44,221 nt of DNA, from positions 1 to 44,221 of IMG/VR virus record IMGVR_UViG_3300032157_000020; one strand, given 5' to 3'. A model generated the notes under the pieces. It did not search any database, was not told the DNA's origin, and was given only the letters and a program-made list of their open reading frames with translations. The translations under genes and the position numbers were made by a program. Of the stretch, positions 25,379-32,429 are shown one piece after another. The DNA is from a virus. The first letter of the stretch is position 1; every line of letters begins with the position of its first letter.

Positions 25379-25776
25379 TACCAAAGCCCATCGTGCTCGG
25401 AAGCAGAGACACGACTTCCGGGGGTAAGGGATTCTCTAAAGTCGAGTGCGCGGATCGCTTGTGCGCCAGCATCTCCTTGCCACACCTTCCCGCAACCAGG
25501 TTGATTGCAGACCGTCTCGGAAGACTTTAGCGGGACTTGGATGTGCTTCCTTTCGTCGCGCTCGTTGCATCGAGCCACACTGGCCGACCGACCGCACTCT
25601 TCAGAGCAATACAACTTGGCCCACATATGCAGCGGGCCACCGCAGACCACGCAAGGCGGTCGCCGGGGCTCTTCCCGCAAGCATCGCTTACAGGTACGTG
25701 AGTGGCTCCCGAAGCCTCTCTTTACTGGCTTCTCAATACCGCAACTCTCACAAACACGTCTTCGGAGGGCTCTCAC
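25378..25776 (-). CDS. multi-zinc-ribbon protein
   Basis: 132 residues from GTG 25776, which overlaps the DnaC-like stop (GTGA). It has at least four Cys pairs (CESC, CKRC, CVVC, CSEEC) in the first 75 residues and a further CNQPGC pair, implying two or three zinc sites. The pattern resembles small zinc-finger/HNH-type phage proteins, but no His-Asn-His catalytic set could be assigned. Position after the helicase loader suggests DNA binding or recombination. Confidence 0.65.
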   Translation of the reverse strand: MRALRRRVCESCGIEKPVKRGFGSHSRTCKRCLREEPRRPPCVVCGGPLHMWAKLYCSEECGRSASVARCNERDERKHIQVPLKSSETVCNQPGCGKVWQGDAGAQAIRALDFRESLTPGSRVSASEHDGLW

Positions 25777-26483
25777 AGTTGCACCGCCGTACACATGTCG
25801 TCGATTCGTCGAACAATCGCGGGATGCACCTTGTCGTCCTCGACCAGGGACCGTAAGTCCCAATTGCTCGTGATGGTCACGCGCAGGTCTCTCCGGTAAA
25901 TCGTGTCGAACAGGTCGAAGAGCGCCTCACCCTTCCAGTCCGTCGGCTTGAACTTGTCGATGTCGTCAACGAACAAGTGAAACGAGGCGTCATACCGAGC
26001 CCGTTGAAGCACCTGCGAAAATTCATCCTTCACGTCCGCGCTTCGCAGTTCGTGAATCAGTTCCCCCATCGAACGCCAGAGGCAACCTTCGCCGGCTGAT
26101 ACCAGGGCCTTGTACTGAGCAACCGCCAAGTGAGTCTTCCCGCGTCGATACCCGCCGTACAGGAACAAGCTGGCGCCGATGTTGGCCTTGACCACGCTCA
26201 ACCCCGCCTCTTGCACTTCGTCGACAGGCACGTAGTTCTCGAGACTACATGCCCGGAAACGCTGTGGAACAGCTTCAAGCTTTGCCGCCGCTATGCGCTT
26301 CGTTGAACAGTCACAGCGAACCACACCCGTCCTGCCGTCCTGCTCCACGCGGATAAAACCAGTCCCCGAGCATCGACCGCAGTCATTGCTTCGGGATGTA
26401 AACCGGGTCTCCGGCTCGTGTTTTCCGCTCTGAAGTCGCTCCAGGAGTTTCGCTGTTGCCGTTGATTCGTTGACTCGTTCCAT
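25773..26483 (-). CDS. DnaC-like helicase loader ATPase
   Basis: 236 residues. An N-terminal zinc-binding segment (Cys35, Cys38, Cys57, Cys59: CGRC and CDC) precedes an AAA+ domain. Walker A is GGYRRGKT at 110-117 and Walker B is FVDDID with Asp173/Asp174. A TITSNWDL sensor-1-like segment lies near 205. The order matches DnaC/IstB-type loaders that place the host replicative helicase on phage DNA. The gene overlaps the 3' end of the initiator gene by 101 bp in another frame, unusually long for this genome. The motifs leave little doubt about the ATPase family. Confidence 0.85.
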   Translation of the reverse strand: MERVNESTATAKLLERLQSGKHEPETRFTSRSNDCGRCSGTGFIRVEQDGRTGVVRCDCSTKRIAAAKLEAVPQRFRACSLENYVPVDEVQEAGLSVVKANIGASLFLYGGYRRGKTHLAVAQYKALVSAGEGCLWRSMGELIHELRSADVKDEFSQVLQRARYDASFHLFVDDIDKFKPTDWKGEALFDLFDTIYRRDLRVTITSNWDLRSLVEDDKVHPAIVRRIDDMCTAVQL

Positions 26484-27252
26484 GTTTGCCTTCCTTCACG
26501 GCTCGGTAGTACCAGGTCAGGATCGTTGCGTAGTGGCTGCTGTGTTCCGCAAATTTCTTGGGGTGTTTCTCGCCGTACAGGTCGAGTTCGTCGATGTAGC
26601 TGGCGGTTAGGCCGTTGAGCTTGGCTCTCAGTTTTTCGTGCTCAAGAACCGTGAGGCGGACATGCCCGAATTCCCCGAACTTCAGCTTCGGTTCCGGTAG
26701 AGGAGCGGAGGCGCGTTCCCCTTCCCTCTCTCTCTCTGTTCTGTTCTGTTCTGTTACTGTTCTGTTCTGTTCTGATTCGGCAAAGGTATACGGGAAGGCT
26801 TCGCCGAAGGCTTCCGTAAAGGCTTCACCGAAGCCTAACGCCTTCAGTTGTGCAATGGTCGTCTCGAAAATCCTCTGCTTGAGAGAGCAATCGGGAAGCT
26901 CGTTGAACGCCTTGCGCCACGCCTTTACGACGTTCGGAGATTGGGGCGGATTGTGCTTAACTGCATGAGGGAGAAAGACTAACCGGGCCTTTACATCCCT
27001 TTCGGCCATGCCTAACGCTAAGACTTCACCGAAGGCTTTCTGGAAGCCTTTCATCGGCCATCCGAGAGCCTCCGCGAGAGACGCTTCACCAGCCACAAAC
27101 GCCCCAGGCAAGGCCGTCGTATGCTCGCCTGTCAGTAGGTAGGTCCAGAGCGTTTGCCCGTTCGGTTGAGGCGCGGAGAGGCGTCGAAAGTTGCCGTCGC
27201 CCCACATTTTGATGCTCACCGGACGGTACCGGCTGATGTTTTTGCCGCTCAT
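26383..27252 (-). CDS. replication initiator (phage O / replisome-organiser-like)
   Basis: 289 residues. The N-terminal about 130 residues form a predicted winged-helix domain (SIKMWGDGNFRRLSAPQPNG, then LAEALGWPMKGFQKAFGEV) typical of phage replisome organisers. A low-complexity linker (about 140-185) holds FGEAFTEAFGEAF and EQNRT repeats, encoded by DNA iterons. The C-terminal helical domain is followed by a basic tail. It lies directly before the DnaC-like loader, the order seen for lambda O/P-type initiators. Its stop lies 101 bp inside the loader gene. Origin binding within its own gene is inferred. Confidence 0.72.
   Translation of the reverse strand: MSGKNISRYRPVSIKMWGDGNFRRLSAPQPNGQTLWTYLLTGEHTTALPGAFVAGEASLAEALGWPMKGFQKAFGEVLALGMAERDVKARLVFLPHAVKHNPPQSPNVVKAWRKAFNELPDCSLKQRIFETTIAQLKALGFGEAFTEAFGEAFPYTFAESEQNRTVTEQNRTEREREGERASAPLPEPKLKFGEFGHVRLTVLEHEKLRAKLNGLTASYIDELDLYGEKHPKKFAEHSSHYATILTWYYRAVKEGKHGTSQRINGNSETPGATSERKTRAGDPVYIPKQ
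26726..26835 (-). repeat. iteron-like repeats inside the initiator gene (candidate origin)
   Basis: Two repeat types lie side by side. At 26794-26829 there are three tandem 12-bp units (GAAGGCTTCGCC, GAAGGCTTCCGT, AAAGGCTTCACC) followed by a partial GAAGCC. At about 26726-26776 there is a run of CTGTT pentamers. A related inverted repeat, AAGGCTT / AAGCCTT, occurs at 27032-27050. In lambda the origin is a set of iterons inside the initiator gene; the same layout is suggested here. Simple codon repetition is the alternative. Confidence 0.55.
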
Positions 27253-27755
27253 TTCGCCGCTTTCTCCACGCTGGCGAGGTACTCAGCAGCGAACTTTTTA
27301 AATGCTTCGTGGTCTTCGTTGGAGAGGGCGTGGACGATATCGAAGTACGCAGGTGTGCGGAGGATATCCAAGACAATCTCTAGCCGTCGCGTGTCCGGCC
27401 ATATCGACAGCAGCTCGTAGAGCGAATCGATTTGGTAGCAAGTCGCATTAATGTACTGCAGCGCATTTAGCAACCCGCGTTCAGCTTGAGGACGCCGCTC
27501 TGTCTCGGTTCGATGGCAGCACTCACACAGCGTTATCAGGGCGTCCAACGGCACGTCCCACGGCTCACCCTGATAGTAAAAGTGGTGGACGTTCAGCGTG
27601 TCTTCGGTGCTGAAGCAATACTGACAGGTGAAGTTATCTCGCTGAAAGACTTCAAGTCTTTTACGTTGCCATCGTGGATCCTTCAGCTTCTCCACGTATG
27701 CAGCCCGTCGGGCTTCTCGGTCCTGTTGGTTTTTCAAGATACACAGCCCAAACAA
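27249..27755 (-). CDS. HNH endonuclease
   Basis: 168 residues, start TTG 27755 uncertain. The HNH motif spans about residues 38-85: RDNFTCQYC, then TLNVHHFYYQG, then TLCECCHRTE, giving two Cys pairs that bind the structural zinc and the His-His catalytic pair. The C-terminal 80 residues are helical and not recognised. It overlaps the initiator start by ATGA. It could be a homing nuclease or a nuclease acting in replication or packaging. Confidence 0.8.
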   Translation of the reverse strand: MFGLCILKNQQDREARRAAYVEKLKDPRWQRKRLEVFQRDNFTCQYCFSTEDTLNVHHFYYQGEPWDVPLDALITLCECCHRTETERRPQAERGLLNALQYINATCYQIDSLYELLSIWPDTRRLEIVLDILRTPAYFDIVHALSNEDHEAFKKFAAEYLASVEKAAK

Positions 27756-27838
27756 CAGACAGTCCCGCCGCTATCTTGCTCACGGCCTACAAACACCCCA
27801 TCCTTGGGCAGAGAGTCCTTCTCCTTAAAACTTCGTCG

Positions 27839-28054
27839 CTACTCGACGCGGGCCGGCCAATTCCACTGGCAAGGCCCATCGCCCTGCGTTAACCCTTCGT
27901 CCATGTGCTGCCCTTTGGGTCCGAACACGAACAGGCGAACCGTTCCGTCAGCGGCTACGTTTTGAATGATGGCGGGCGACTGGACTGGCGCATACTTGCC
28001 GTCCGCGCTTCCAGGGTGGTTGTAGACAACGATTCTTCCGATGCTGGGTTTCAT
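27839..28054 (-). CDS. small beta-rich hypothetical protein
   Basis: 71 residues (MKPSIGRIVVYNHPGSADGK, then a TVRLFVFGPKG strand). The layout, an SH3-like small barrel with a VVYNHPG motif, recurs in small phage proteins of unknown function. The ATG overlaps the preceding stop (ATGA). Between it and the HNH gene, 83 bases contain no gene. Confidence 0.7.
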   Translation of the reverse strand: MKPSIGRIVVYNHPGSADGKYAPVQSPAIIQNVAADGTVRLFVFGPKGQHMDEGLTQGDGPCQWNWPARVE

Positions 28055-28341
28055 TTGGTTTTCACTGCCTCCAGTTGTGCTTTAACGATTGGGCTTTCAA
28101 CGCCACGACGAAGCGCCGACTCGTGACGCAGATTGCCTTTTAGTTGTCGGACTTGACTCTCCAGTTGACGCACTTTCTTTCTGAACTTGCGGTCCATTGA
28201 GACAATCCCGCGGCTACCTAAGAGCCTTCTGGCTCTCTCCTGTAGCTGCTTGGGAACTGGTACGTAGTCGGCCGCAAGACCCGCACGCTTTAACTCGTCG
28301 TGCATCTCGCCGCTAACGATGGTTTCGTTGTTTGAGTTCAT
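28051..28341 (-). CDS. helical basic hypothetical protein
   Basis: 96 residues from ATG 28341, which has a consensus AGGAGG site six bases upstream; the open frame continues upstream through a tRNA-like region but that extension is not supported. The N-terminal half includes a segment with DELKRAGLAADYVPVPKQL. The C-terminal half is a coiled coil (RKFRKKVRQLESQVRQLKGN). Function unknown. Confidence 0.72.
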   Translation of the reverse strand: MNSNNETIVSGEMHDELKRAGLAADYVPVPKQLQERARRLLGSRGIVSMDRKFRKKVRQLESQVRQLKGNLRHESALRRGVESPIVKAQLEAVKTK

Positions 28342-28357
28342 TGCTTCCTCCTGAAAG

Positions 28358-28492
28358 AGCCGCTGCCGGAATCGAACCGGCATCCCCAGTGCGGCTTGTT
28401 TGGAGCGCCTTGTGGGCTTGAACCACTCACGGTGAGAGAGCCGTCTTAAGCCAGCCTTCCCACCGCCGACACGTTCCACTCGTGCCAAGCGC
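28358..28492 (-). other. tRNA-like sequences, probably degenerate
   Basis: The gene-free stretch upstream of the 28341 start contains two T-loop-like motifs on the minus strand. At 28358-28396, AGCCGC pairs with GCGGCT and, continuous on the 3' side, TGCCGG-TTCGATT-CCGGCA forms a T arm: an acceptor/T-arm minihelix without D or anticodon arms. At 28401-28492 a class-II-like fold is possible, ending in CCA, with acceptor 6 of 7 pairs and T arm GTGG-TTCAAGC-CCAC. Its anticodon loop is irregular. These are likely decayed tRNA genes or a structured leader. Confidence 0.35.
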
Positions 28493-28499
28493 CTAACTC

Positions 28500-28805
28500 T
28501 TACGCCTGTTCGGGCGTGTACTTCGCGGCAACGCCCGCCGTGCGGGTCTTGATGCCTTCCGCGAGCGCCTTCACTTCAGCGACTTCTTCCGCCGTGGCGC
28601 CACCGGACAGGCTTCCGAGCTTCTCCAGCAGCGCCGTGACGTCGGAGTCGATTTCGTCCACGTCGGTTCCGATGCCGGCCAACGTGGCTTTGATGGTTTC
28701 GATGTCTTGATTCATTTTTGCGATCCTTCCTTCGAGGGTTGTTACTAGGCCGACCAGCTGCAGAGCTTTGTCGACCGCTTCCTTGAGACCTGCGAGTACG
28801 GACAT
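28500..28805 (-). CDS. coiled-coil hypothetical protein
   Basis: 101 residues; a long regular helix from about 5-70 with heptad spacing (LVTTLEGRIAKMNQDIETIK, then a TALLEKLGSL segment) and a Gly-rich break before a second helix. This is a typical small phage coiled-coil protein; no function can be assigned. It lies four bases after the neighbouring gene stop. Confidence 0.72.
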   Translation of the reverse strand: MSVLAGLKEAVDKALQLVGLVTTLEGRIAKMNQDIETIKATLAGIGTDVDEIDSDVTALLEKLGSLSGGATAEEVAEVKALAEGIKTRTAGVAAKYTPEQA

Positions 28806-28808
28806 GCT

Positions 28809-29249
28809 TTACTCCTGAGATTCCTTAGGTTCTTCACCCCACATCTCTAAGGCCCGCTTCAGAGCTTGGATACCTTGTGCCCGACTGGCGCCCATGACTT
28901 CACCGGCCCCTGCGAATAGCGAGGACCACGGGCTTTGATCGAATACGTAGATGGGCTCACCCCAATCGTCCTCCTCGTAGGCATTCCACGGCTCAAACAG
29001 CAGGTCGGCTTGGAGTTCACTCAGCCCCAGCGATGTCCGCGCATAATCCCATGCGAGGTCGATATCGCAGGCCAAGGGAGTCGCCCACGCGGTAGGGCGG
29101 CTTAAGCCCACCCACTCGCCGACCAGACAGCCAGCAGTCCCGCACGTCGATGAGTCGATGAGGATCGACGTCATTCTGAACGTGAAGCCTTTTTGCTTCT
29201 CTTCGTCTTCCATGAAAGCGATCAGTCGGAGTGTGGCTTCGCGATTCAT
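28809..29249 (-). CDS. hypothetical protein with CGTAGC motif
   Basis: 146 residues. The segment SSTCGTAGCLVGEWVGLS near residue 35 resembles the CGT-x-x-C-x-A/V-G signature found in a widespread family of small phage proteins of unknown function. Another member-like sequence, CMCCLGFVAKA, occurs in the 34195 gene here. The remainder is acidic and aromatic-rich (DDWGEPIYVFDQSPWSSLF). No catalytic assignment. Confidence 0.7.
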   Translation of the reverse strand: MNREATLRLIAFMEDEEKQKGFTFRMTSILIDSSTCGTAGCLVGEWVGLSRPTAWATPLACDIDLAWDYARTSLGLSELQADLLFEPWNAYEEDDWGEPIYVFDQSPWSSLFAGAGEVMGASRAQGIQALKRALEMWGEEPKESQE

Positions 29250-29251
29250 GG

Positions 29252-29374
29252 CTACTGCCCCAATCCCGCGATCATCACCGGCACGATAATGAGAAACGCG
29301 AGAGCCAGGATGAGGACGATCATGTTCTCGTTGTCGTCATTGGGACGGTTGTCGTCTCCCCAAAACGGCGCCAT
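29252..29374 (-). CDS. 40-residue single-pass membrane protein
   Basis: Short ORF from ATG 29374, overlapping the upstream stop (TAATG), to TAG 29252. The N-terminus is acidic (MAPFWGDDNRPNDDNEN), followed by one hydrophobic helix (MIVLILALAFLIIVPVMIAG). The coupled start and perfect membrane helix support it. It may be an envelope-acting small protein; function unknown. Confidence 0.6.
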   Translation of the reverse strand: MAPFWGDDNRPNDDNENMIVLILALAFLIIVPVMIAGLGQ

Positions 29375-29970
29375 TACTCCACCTCCGGCAGCGAATCGAT
29401 CACCCTTGCCAACTCGTCAGGCGTGAGCTCGTCCAGTCGCTTTGAAAATTGCGTAATCATGAAGCCGTCAATCTCTCCAAGGCTCGTGATGCCCTTCCGG
29501 CGTAATGTGGCCTTGATCTGCTCCTTCAGGTTTTCCGGTGTGTCCATACAAGTTTCCTTTCTTGATTTGTATTTGGCTTGCCGGTATCGGGCGCAAGCTT
29601 CGCAGTTGCCCGGATACGGCTTCGAATGACCGCGCTTACAGACCTTCGGTTTGTCGGCGTAATAGCGGTTGACGTTCTCGGACTGGGTCACCGGCTCTAA
29701 ATGGGCCGGGTTACAGCAGAGCTGGTTCTTACAGAGATGGTCGAGCGTGAGGCCGTCTTCAATCGGCCCGAGCATCAAGGTATAAGCGACTCGGTGAGGC
29801 CGAAGATTGGCGCCGGGAATGTTCCAGATGCCATACCGGCCACCGCCGTAGACGTTCTTTGTGACGCTCCCCTTCCACTCCCAGCAGTCAATAAGGGTGG
29901 TCTTCTCGACCTTCCTCCAGAATCGGCGTGCCTGCTCATTCGTGAGTGTTGGGATTGGGTAGGGTTTCAT
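29374..29970 (-). CDS. HNH endonuclease fused in frame to a small C-terminal module
   Basis: 198 residues. Residues about 15-140 form an HNH nuclease of the type common as free-standing phage homing enzymes: CWEWKGS, HRVAYTLMLGPI, then LTLDHLCKNQLCCNPAHLEP with His, Asn and His, and a CKRGH/CEAC zinc pair. After residue 140 a separate 57-residue unit begins at an internal ATG (29547) preceded by AGGAAA, so it may also be translated alone. It diverges from the integrase gene with only 15 bp between starts. Confidence 0.82.
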   Translation of the reverse strand: MKPYPIPTLTNEQARRFWRKVEKTTLIDCWEWKGSVTKNVYGGGRYGIWNIPGANLRPHRVAYTLMLGPIEDGLTLDHLCKNQLCCNPAHLEPVTQSENVNRYYADKPKVCKRGHSKPYPGNCEACARYRQAKYKSRKETCMDTPENLKEQIKATLRRKGITSLGEIDGFMITQFSKRLDELTPDELARVIDSLPEVE

Positions 29971-29985
29971 TTAGAATGCCCTCCA

Positions 29986-31131
29986 ATGCGCAAGAAGACT
30001 GGATACGTGCAGCGACGTGGAACGTCGTGGCGAATCGCCTACCATGACGGAGACGGCATTCGACACTTTGAGACCCATCCCACCGAAGAGGACGCCCGAC
30101 GAGAACTTGCCCGCCGATTGGCTGATGTCGCGGGAGGCATACCGGTTTCGTCGAAACCCAACGTCGTTACGTTTCGAGAGCTCGCGTGCGATGTGATCAA
30201 CGATTACAAGGTCAACGGGTACAAGTCCCTTGACGACATGGAGGCCCGGTTCCGCCTGCACATTGACCCGGCGTTTGGATCCAAGAGAGCGGCCGGCATT
30301 ACCACCGCGCAGTTGAACGCGTACATCGTGCGCAGGCGCGCCGAGACTCCAGCCCCGTCTACCGCGACCATCAACCGAGAGCTCGAAGCAATCCGTCACA
30401 CGTTCAAGCTGGCGATTAAGGGCGGCAAGCTGTTCCGGATGCCGCACATCCCCCACCTGAAAGAGAACAACGTCCGCAAGGGCTTCTTTACGCGCGCGGA
30501 AGTGGACGCGCTGTGCGCCGCTCTCCCGGAACCCTATTCGAGCTTCGTGCTGTTCGGGTTTCTCACCGGTTGGCGAAAGGCGGAGATTGCCGAGCTCCGA
30601 TGGACGAACGTGGATTTCGTGGCGGGAGAGATCCGTCTGGACCCAGGGACCACCAAGAGCGGAGAGGGTCGCGTCTTTCCCATGACCGATGAGCTCAGCG
30701 AACTGCTCCAGTCGGTAAAGCCGATGAAGCTCAAGGCGTCCAACTTCAGAGGCGGACTGGAGACCATGGCCGAGAAGCAGGCTCGCTTCGTTCCCTACGT
30801 GTTCTCGATCAACAAGAAACCAGTCCGACAGTTCCAGAAGACATGGAAGCGCGCCTGTAAAGCCGCAGGCCTTCCGGTCATCGAAGATATGCACGGCAAC
30901 GTCATTCGATGCGTGCGCATTTTCCATGACCTGAGACGGAGCGCCGTCAAGCAGTTCATCTTTCAGGGAATACCGGAACGGGTGATCATGCAGATGTGTG
31001 GATGGCAGACACGAAGTGTCTTTGACAGGTACTCGGTTGTCGGTGTGGCGGATCTGGAGATTGCGCGAGAGAAGATCAACGCGGCCAAAAGAGCCGGGAA
31101 TAGAGCCAAAGGGGCAGGCGGAGGCTTGTAA
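29986..31131 (+). CDS. int: tyrosine integrase
   Basis: 381 residues from ATG 29986; upstream in-frame codons would overlap the HNH gene and are rejected. It has an N-terminal arm-type DNA-binding beta domain (GYVQRRGTSWRIAYHDGDG), a SAM-like core-binding domain (about 65-165) and a catalytic domain. Catalytic residues visible are Arg in TGWRKAEI (about 195), HDLR (about 316) and the nucleophile Tyr in DRYSVVG (about 348). It integrates and, with an excisionase, excises the prophage at attP. The attP core begins seven bases after the stop. Confidence 0.93.
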   Translation: MRKKTGYVQRRGTSWRIAYHDGDGIRHFETHPTEEDARRELARRLADVAGGIPVSSKPNVVTFRELACDVINDYKVNGYKSLDDMEARFRLHIDPAFGSKRAAGITTAQLNAYIVRRRAETPAPSTATINRELEAIRHTFKLAIKGGKLFRMPHIPHLKENNVRKGFFTRAEVDALCAALPEPYSSFVLFGFLTGWRKAEIAELRWTNVDFVAGEIRLDPGTTKSGEGRVFPMTDELSELLQSVKPMKLKASNFRGGLETMAEKQARFVPYVFSINKKPVRQFQKTWKRACKAAGLPVIEDMHGNVIRCVRIFHDLRRSAVKQFIFQGIPERVIMQMCGWQTRSVFDRYSVVGVADLEIAREKINAAKRAGNRAKGAGGGL

Positions 31132-31137
31132 GTTGTA

Positions 31138-31181
31138 TAGCCCCGGGCAGAGTCGAACTGCCGACCTCCGGTTTAGGAAAC
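31138..31181 (-). other. attP core: 3' half of a tRNA-Arg(CCU) gene
   Basis: On the minus strand this reads as the 3' part of a tRNA: anticodon loop TTCCTAA (anticodon CCU), 3' anticodon strand, short variable loop, T arm GGCAG-TTCGACT-CTGCC, acceptor strand CGGGGCT and discriminator A. The 5' half is missing and the anticodon stem no longer pairs upstream of the loop. Phage integrases often use the 3' end of a tRNA gene as the crossover region, restoring the host gene upon insertion. Placement directly behind int supports this. Confidence 0.85.
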
Positions 31182-31189
31182 GGATGTTC

Positions 31190-31537
31190 TTAAACAGCAT
31201 CTTTCCTCCTAAACCCGCCCATCCACTCATACTTAGTCGTCCGCAATGTCCTAGAGCGCGACCGGCGGCTCTTTTCTAAAAGAGCCCGACTTTCCTCGGC
31301 TTTCACTGTCTCTACCGGGGCGTGTGAGCCATCAAAAGAGCCGACTTCAGAGCCAGGGTCTTTACGCACGCCGTTGTACTTTGCGATCAGCCTATCTAGT
31401 TCGGATTCTTCGATCAGATAGCCGCGACGTTCAGGAAGATTCACCGTCGGGAGTTCGCCCGAGTGGATGAGCTTGAGCACGGCGTTGTAACCAATCCTCA
31501 GCTTCACCTTGACCTCTCGCGGCGTTAGTAGATTCAA
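31190..31537 (-). CDS. xis: excisionase-like HTH protein
   Basis: 115 residues from TTG 31537, which overlaps the preceding stop (TTGA) and follows GGGGAG. The first about 60 residues match the MerR/excisionase HTH_17 pattern: LTPREVKVKLRIGYNAVLKL, then GELPTVNLPERRGYLIEESE and LDRLI. A basic Ser/Arg-rich tail follows (SRRSRSRT). The gene ends nine bases from the attP core and is the last of a leftward operon, as expected for an excisionase. The family is confident; the recombination role is inferred. Confidence 0.78.
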   Translation of the reverse strand: MNLLTPREVKVKLRIGYNAVLKLIHSGELPTVNLPERRGYLIEESELDRLIAKYNGVRKDPGSEVGSFDGSHAPVETVKAEESRALLEKSRRSRSRTLRTTKYEWMGGFRRKDAV

Positions 31538-31767
31538 GACTCCCCCATCATCCTGTTCAGCGCCGCCACTTCGTCGACGGCGTTCCCTTCAACTTCCGAC
31601 TGTGTCCAGATGCCCGCCAGCATGTAGGACTCGTTGGCCTGACACCGGAGGCACTTCTGAAGCACGGTCGTCGTCGGCATCGCCATGAACGGCAGGACGC
31701 TTTCCTTGGGCTCGATGGCTCTCACTCCGACAACCTTCCACTTGTGACCGAAGATTTTGCAGCGCAT
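31534..31767 (-). CDS. small zinc-ribbon-like hypothetical protein
   Basis: 77 residues with MRCKIFGHKWKVVG at the N-terminus and QKCLRCQANE at about 38-47, giving Cys3, His8, Cys40 and Cys43, a plausible single zinc site. Similar C-x4-H...C-x2-C proteins occur widely in phages without known function. The ribosome site GGAG precedes the ATG, and its stop overlaps the excisionase-like start. Confidence 0.7.
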   Translation of the reverse strand: MRCKIFGHKWKVVGVRAIEPKESVLPFMAMPTTTVLQKCLRCQANESYMLAGIWTQSEVEGNAVDEVAALNRMMGES

Positions 31768-31788
31768 ACAGACTCCAGACAGACAGAT

Positions 31789-32061
31789 TCAGACGGAAAG
31801 CCCGCGGTTGCGTCGGATGTCCTGCACTAGCAGCCGTGCGGACTTACGCGCATCGCGCGTGGAAGCGCCGCCGACGTAGTTCTGCCGGGCCCAATAGTCG
31901 ATTGCTTCCTTCTTGTGGCACACCGGACACGGGATGTATTCCGCAGGTGCGTAGAGGTCGCCATTGCTGTCGCAGTGGTCAGCGTCGAAAAGCTGCCCGT
32001 CCATGCAGATGGAGTCCGGGTAGCTCGCGCCGAATTCATAGCCTTGATATCCGCAGCTCAC
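31789..32061 (-). CDS. Cys/His-rich hypothetical protein
   Basis: 90 residues from GTG 32061 with GGAGG five bases upstream and directly abutting the previous stop. It includes DADHCDSNGDLYAPAEYIPC and CPVCHKKEAIDYW, a potential zinc site. A positively charged C-terminus follows (RDARKSARLLVQDIRRNRG). No family identified. Confidence 0.68.
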   Translation of the reverse strand: MSCGYQGYEFGASYPDSICMDGQLFDADHCDSNGDLYAPAEYIPCPVCHKKEAIDYWARQNYVGGASTRDARKSARLLVQDIRRNRGLSV

Positions 32062-32421
32062 CTAGACCTCCACCCTCTCTTCAATTACCACCGACTCCAC
32101 CAGCGGTCTCACCTGCTCTTCAATCTGCGATAAGCGGTCGATCTCCGCGAATTGTGCGGGTGTCAGACGAAGCACGTCGTTGGCGTAGACGATTGCGTGA
32201 TCCGGATTGCTGTCAGGTCTCAACCGCACTCCGGAAGCCGTGCTCCAGCTTGGCGGCATGATGAACGTCGCCATCAGGTGCTTTCCGATTCTCGCGCACT
32301 GGTCGTCGTTGCCGGATTCATGAAGATGGATAAAGGCGCACTTACTGCCACCACCGGCAGTACTGGGCTCACCGCCGATCCACTGCTTCTCCCACCCGTC
32401 GAAGACGCTCTTGATCTCCAT
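32062..32421 (-). CDS. hypothetical protein in the leftward operon
   Basis: 119 residues from ATG 32421 with AGGAG upstream. The N-terminal two thirds are mixed alpha/beta with Trp- and His-containing segments (CAFIHLHESGNDDQC, ATFIMPPSWSTASGV). The C-terminal helix is acidic (QFAEIDRLSQIEEQVRPLVE). It lies directly after the Cro-like gene. No family is recognised; small proteins at this spot in temperate phages often counter host defences, but nothing here proves that. Confidence 0.65.
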   Translation of the reverse strand: MEIKSVFDGWEKQWIGGEPSTAGGGSKCAFIHLHESGNDDQCARIGKHLMATFIMPPSWSTASGVRLRPDSNPDHAIVYANDVLRLTPAQFAEIDRLSQIEEQVRPLVESVVIEERVEV

Positions 32422-32429
32422 GGATTCTC

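Noticed and set aside
28342-28488. N-terminal extension of the 28051 gene across the tRNA-like region
   Set aside because: ATG 28341 has a perfect AGGAGG; the extension reads through structured, tRNA-like DNA and encodes a compositionally odd basic segment.
29701-29985. Integrase extension to 29701
   Set aside because: It is antisense to the HNH motif-coding region; the integrase N-terminal domain begins naturally at ATG 29986.
29971-31230. A 419-codon open frame on the minus strand opposite the integrase
   Set aside because: It mirrors the integrase on the other strand, has no recognisable motif, and int carries the full catalytic residue set; the open frame follows from codon bias.
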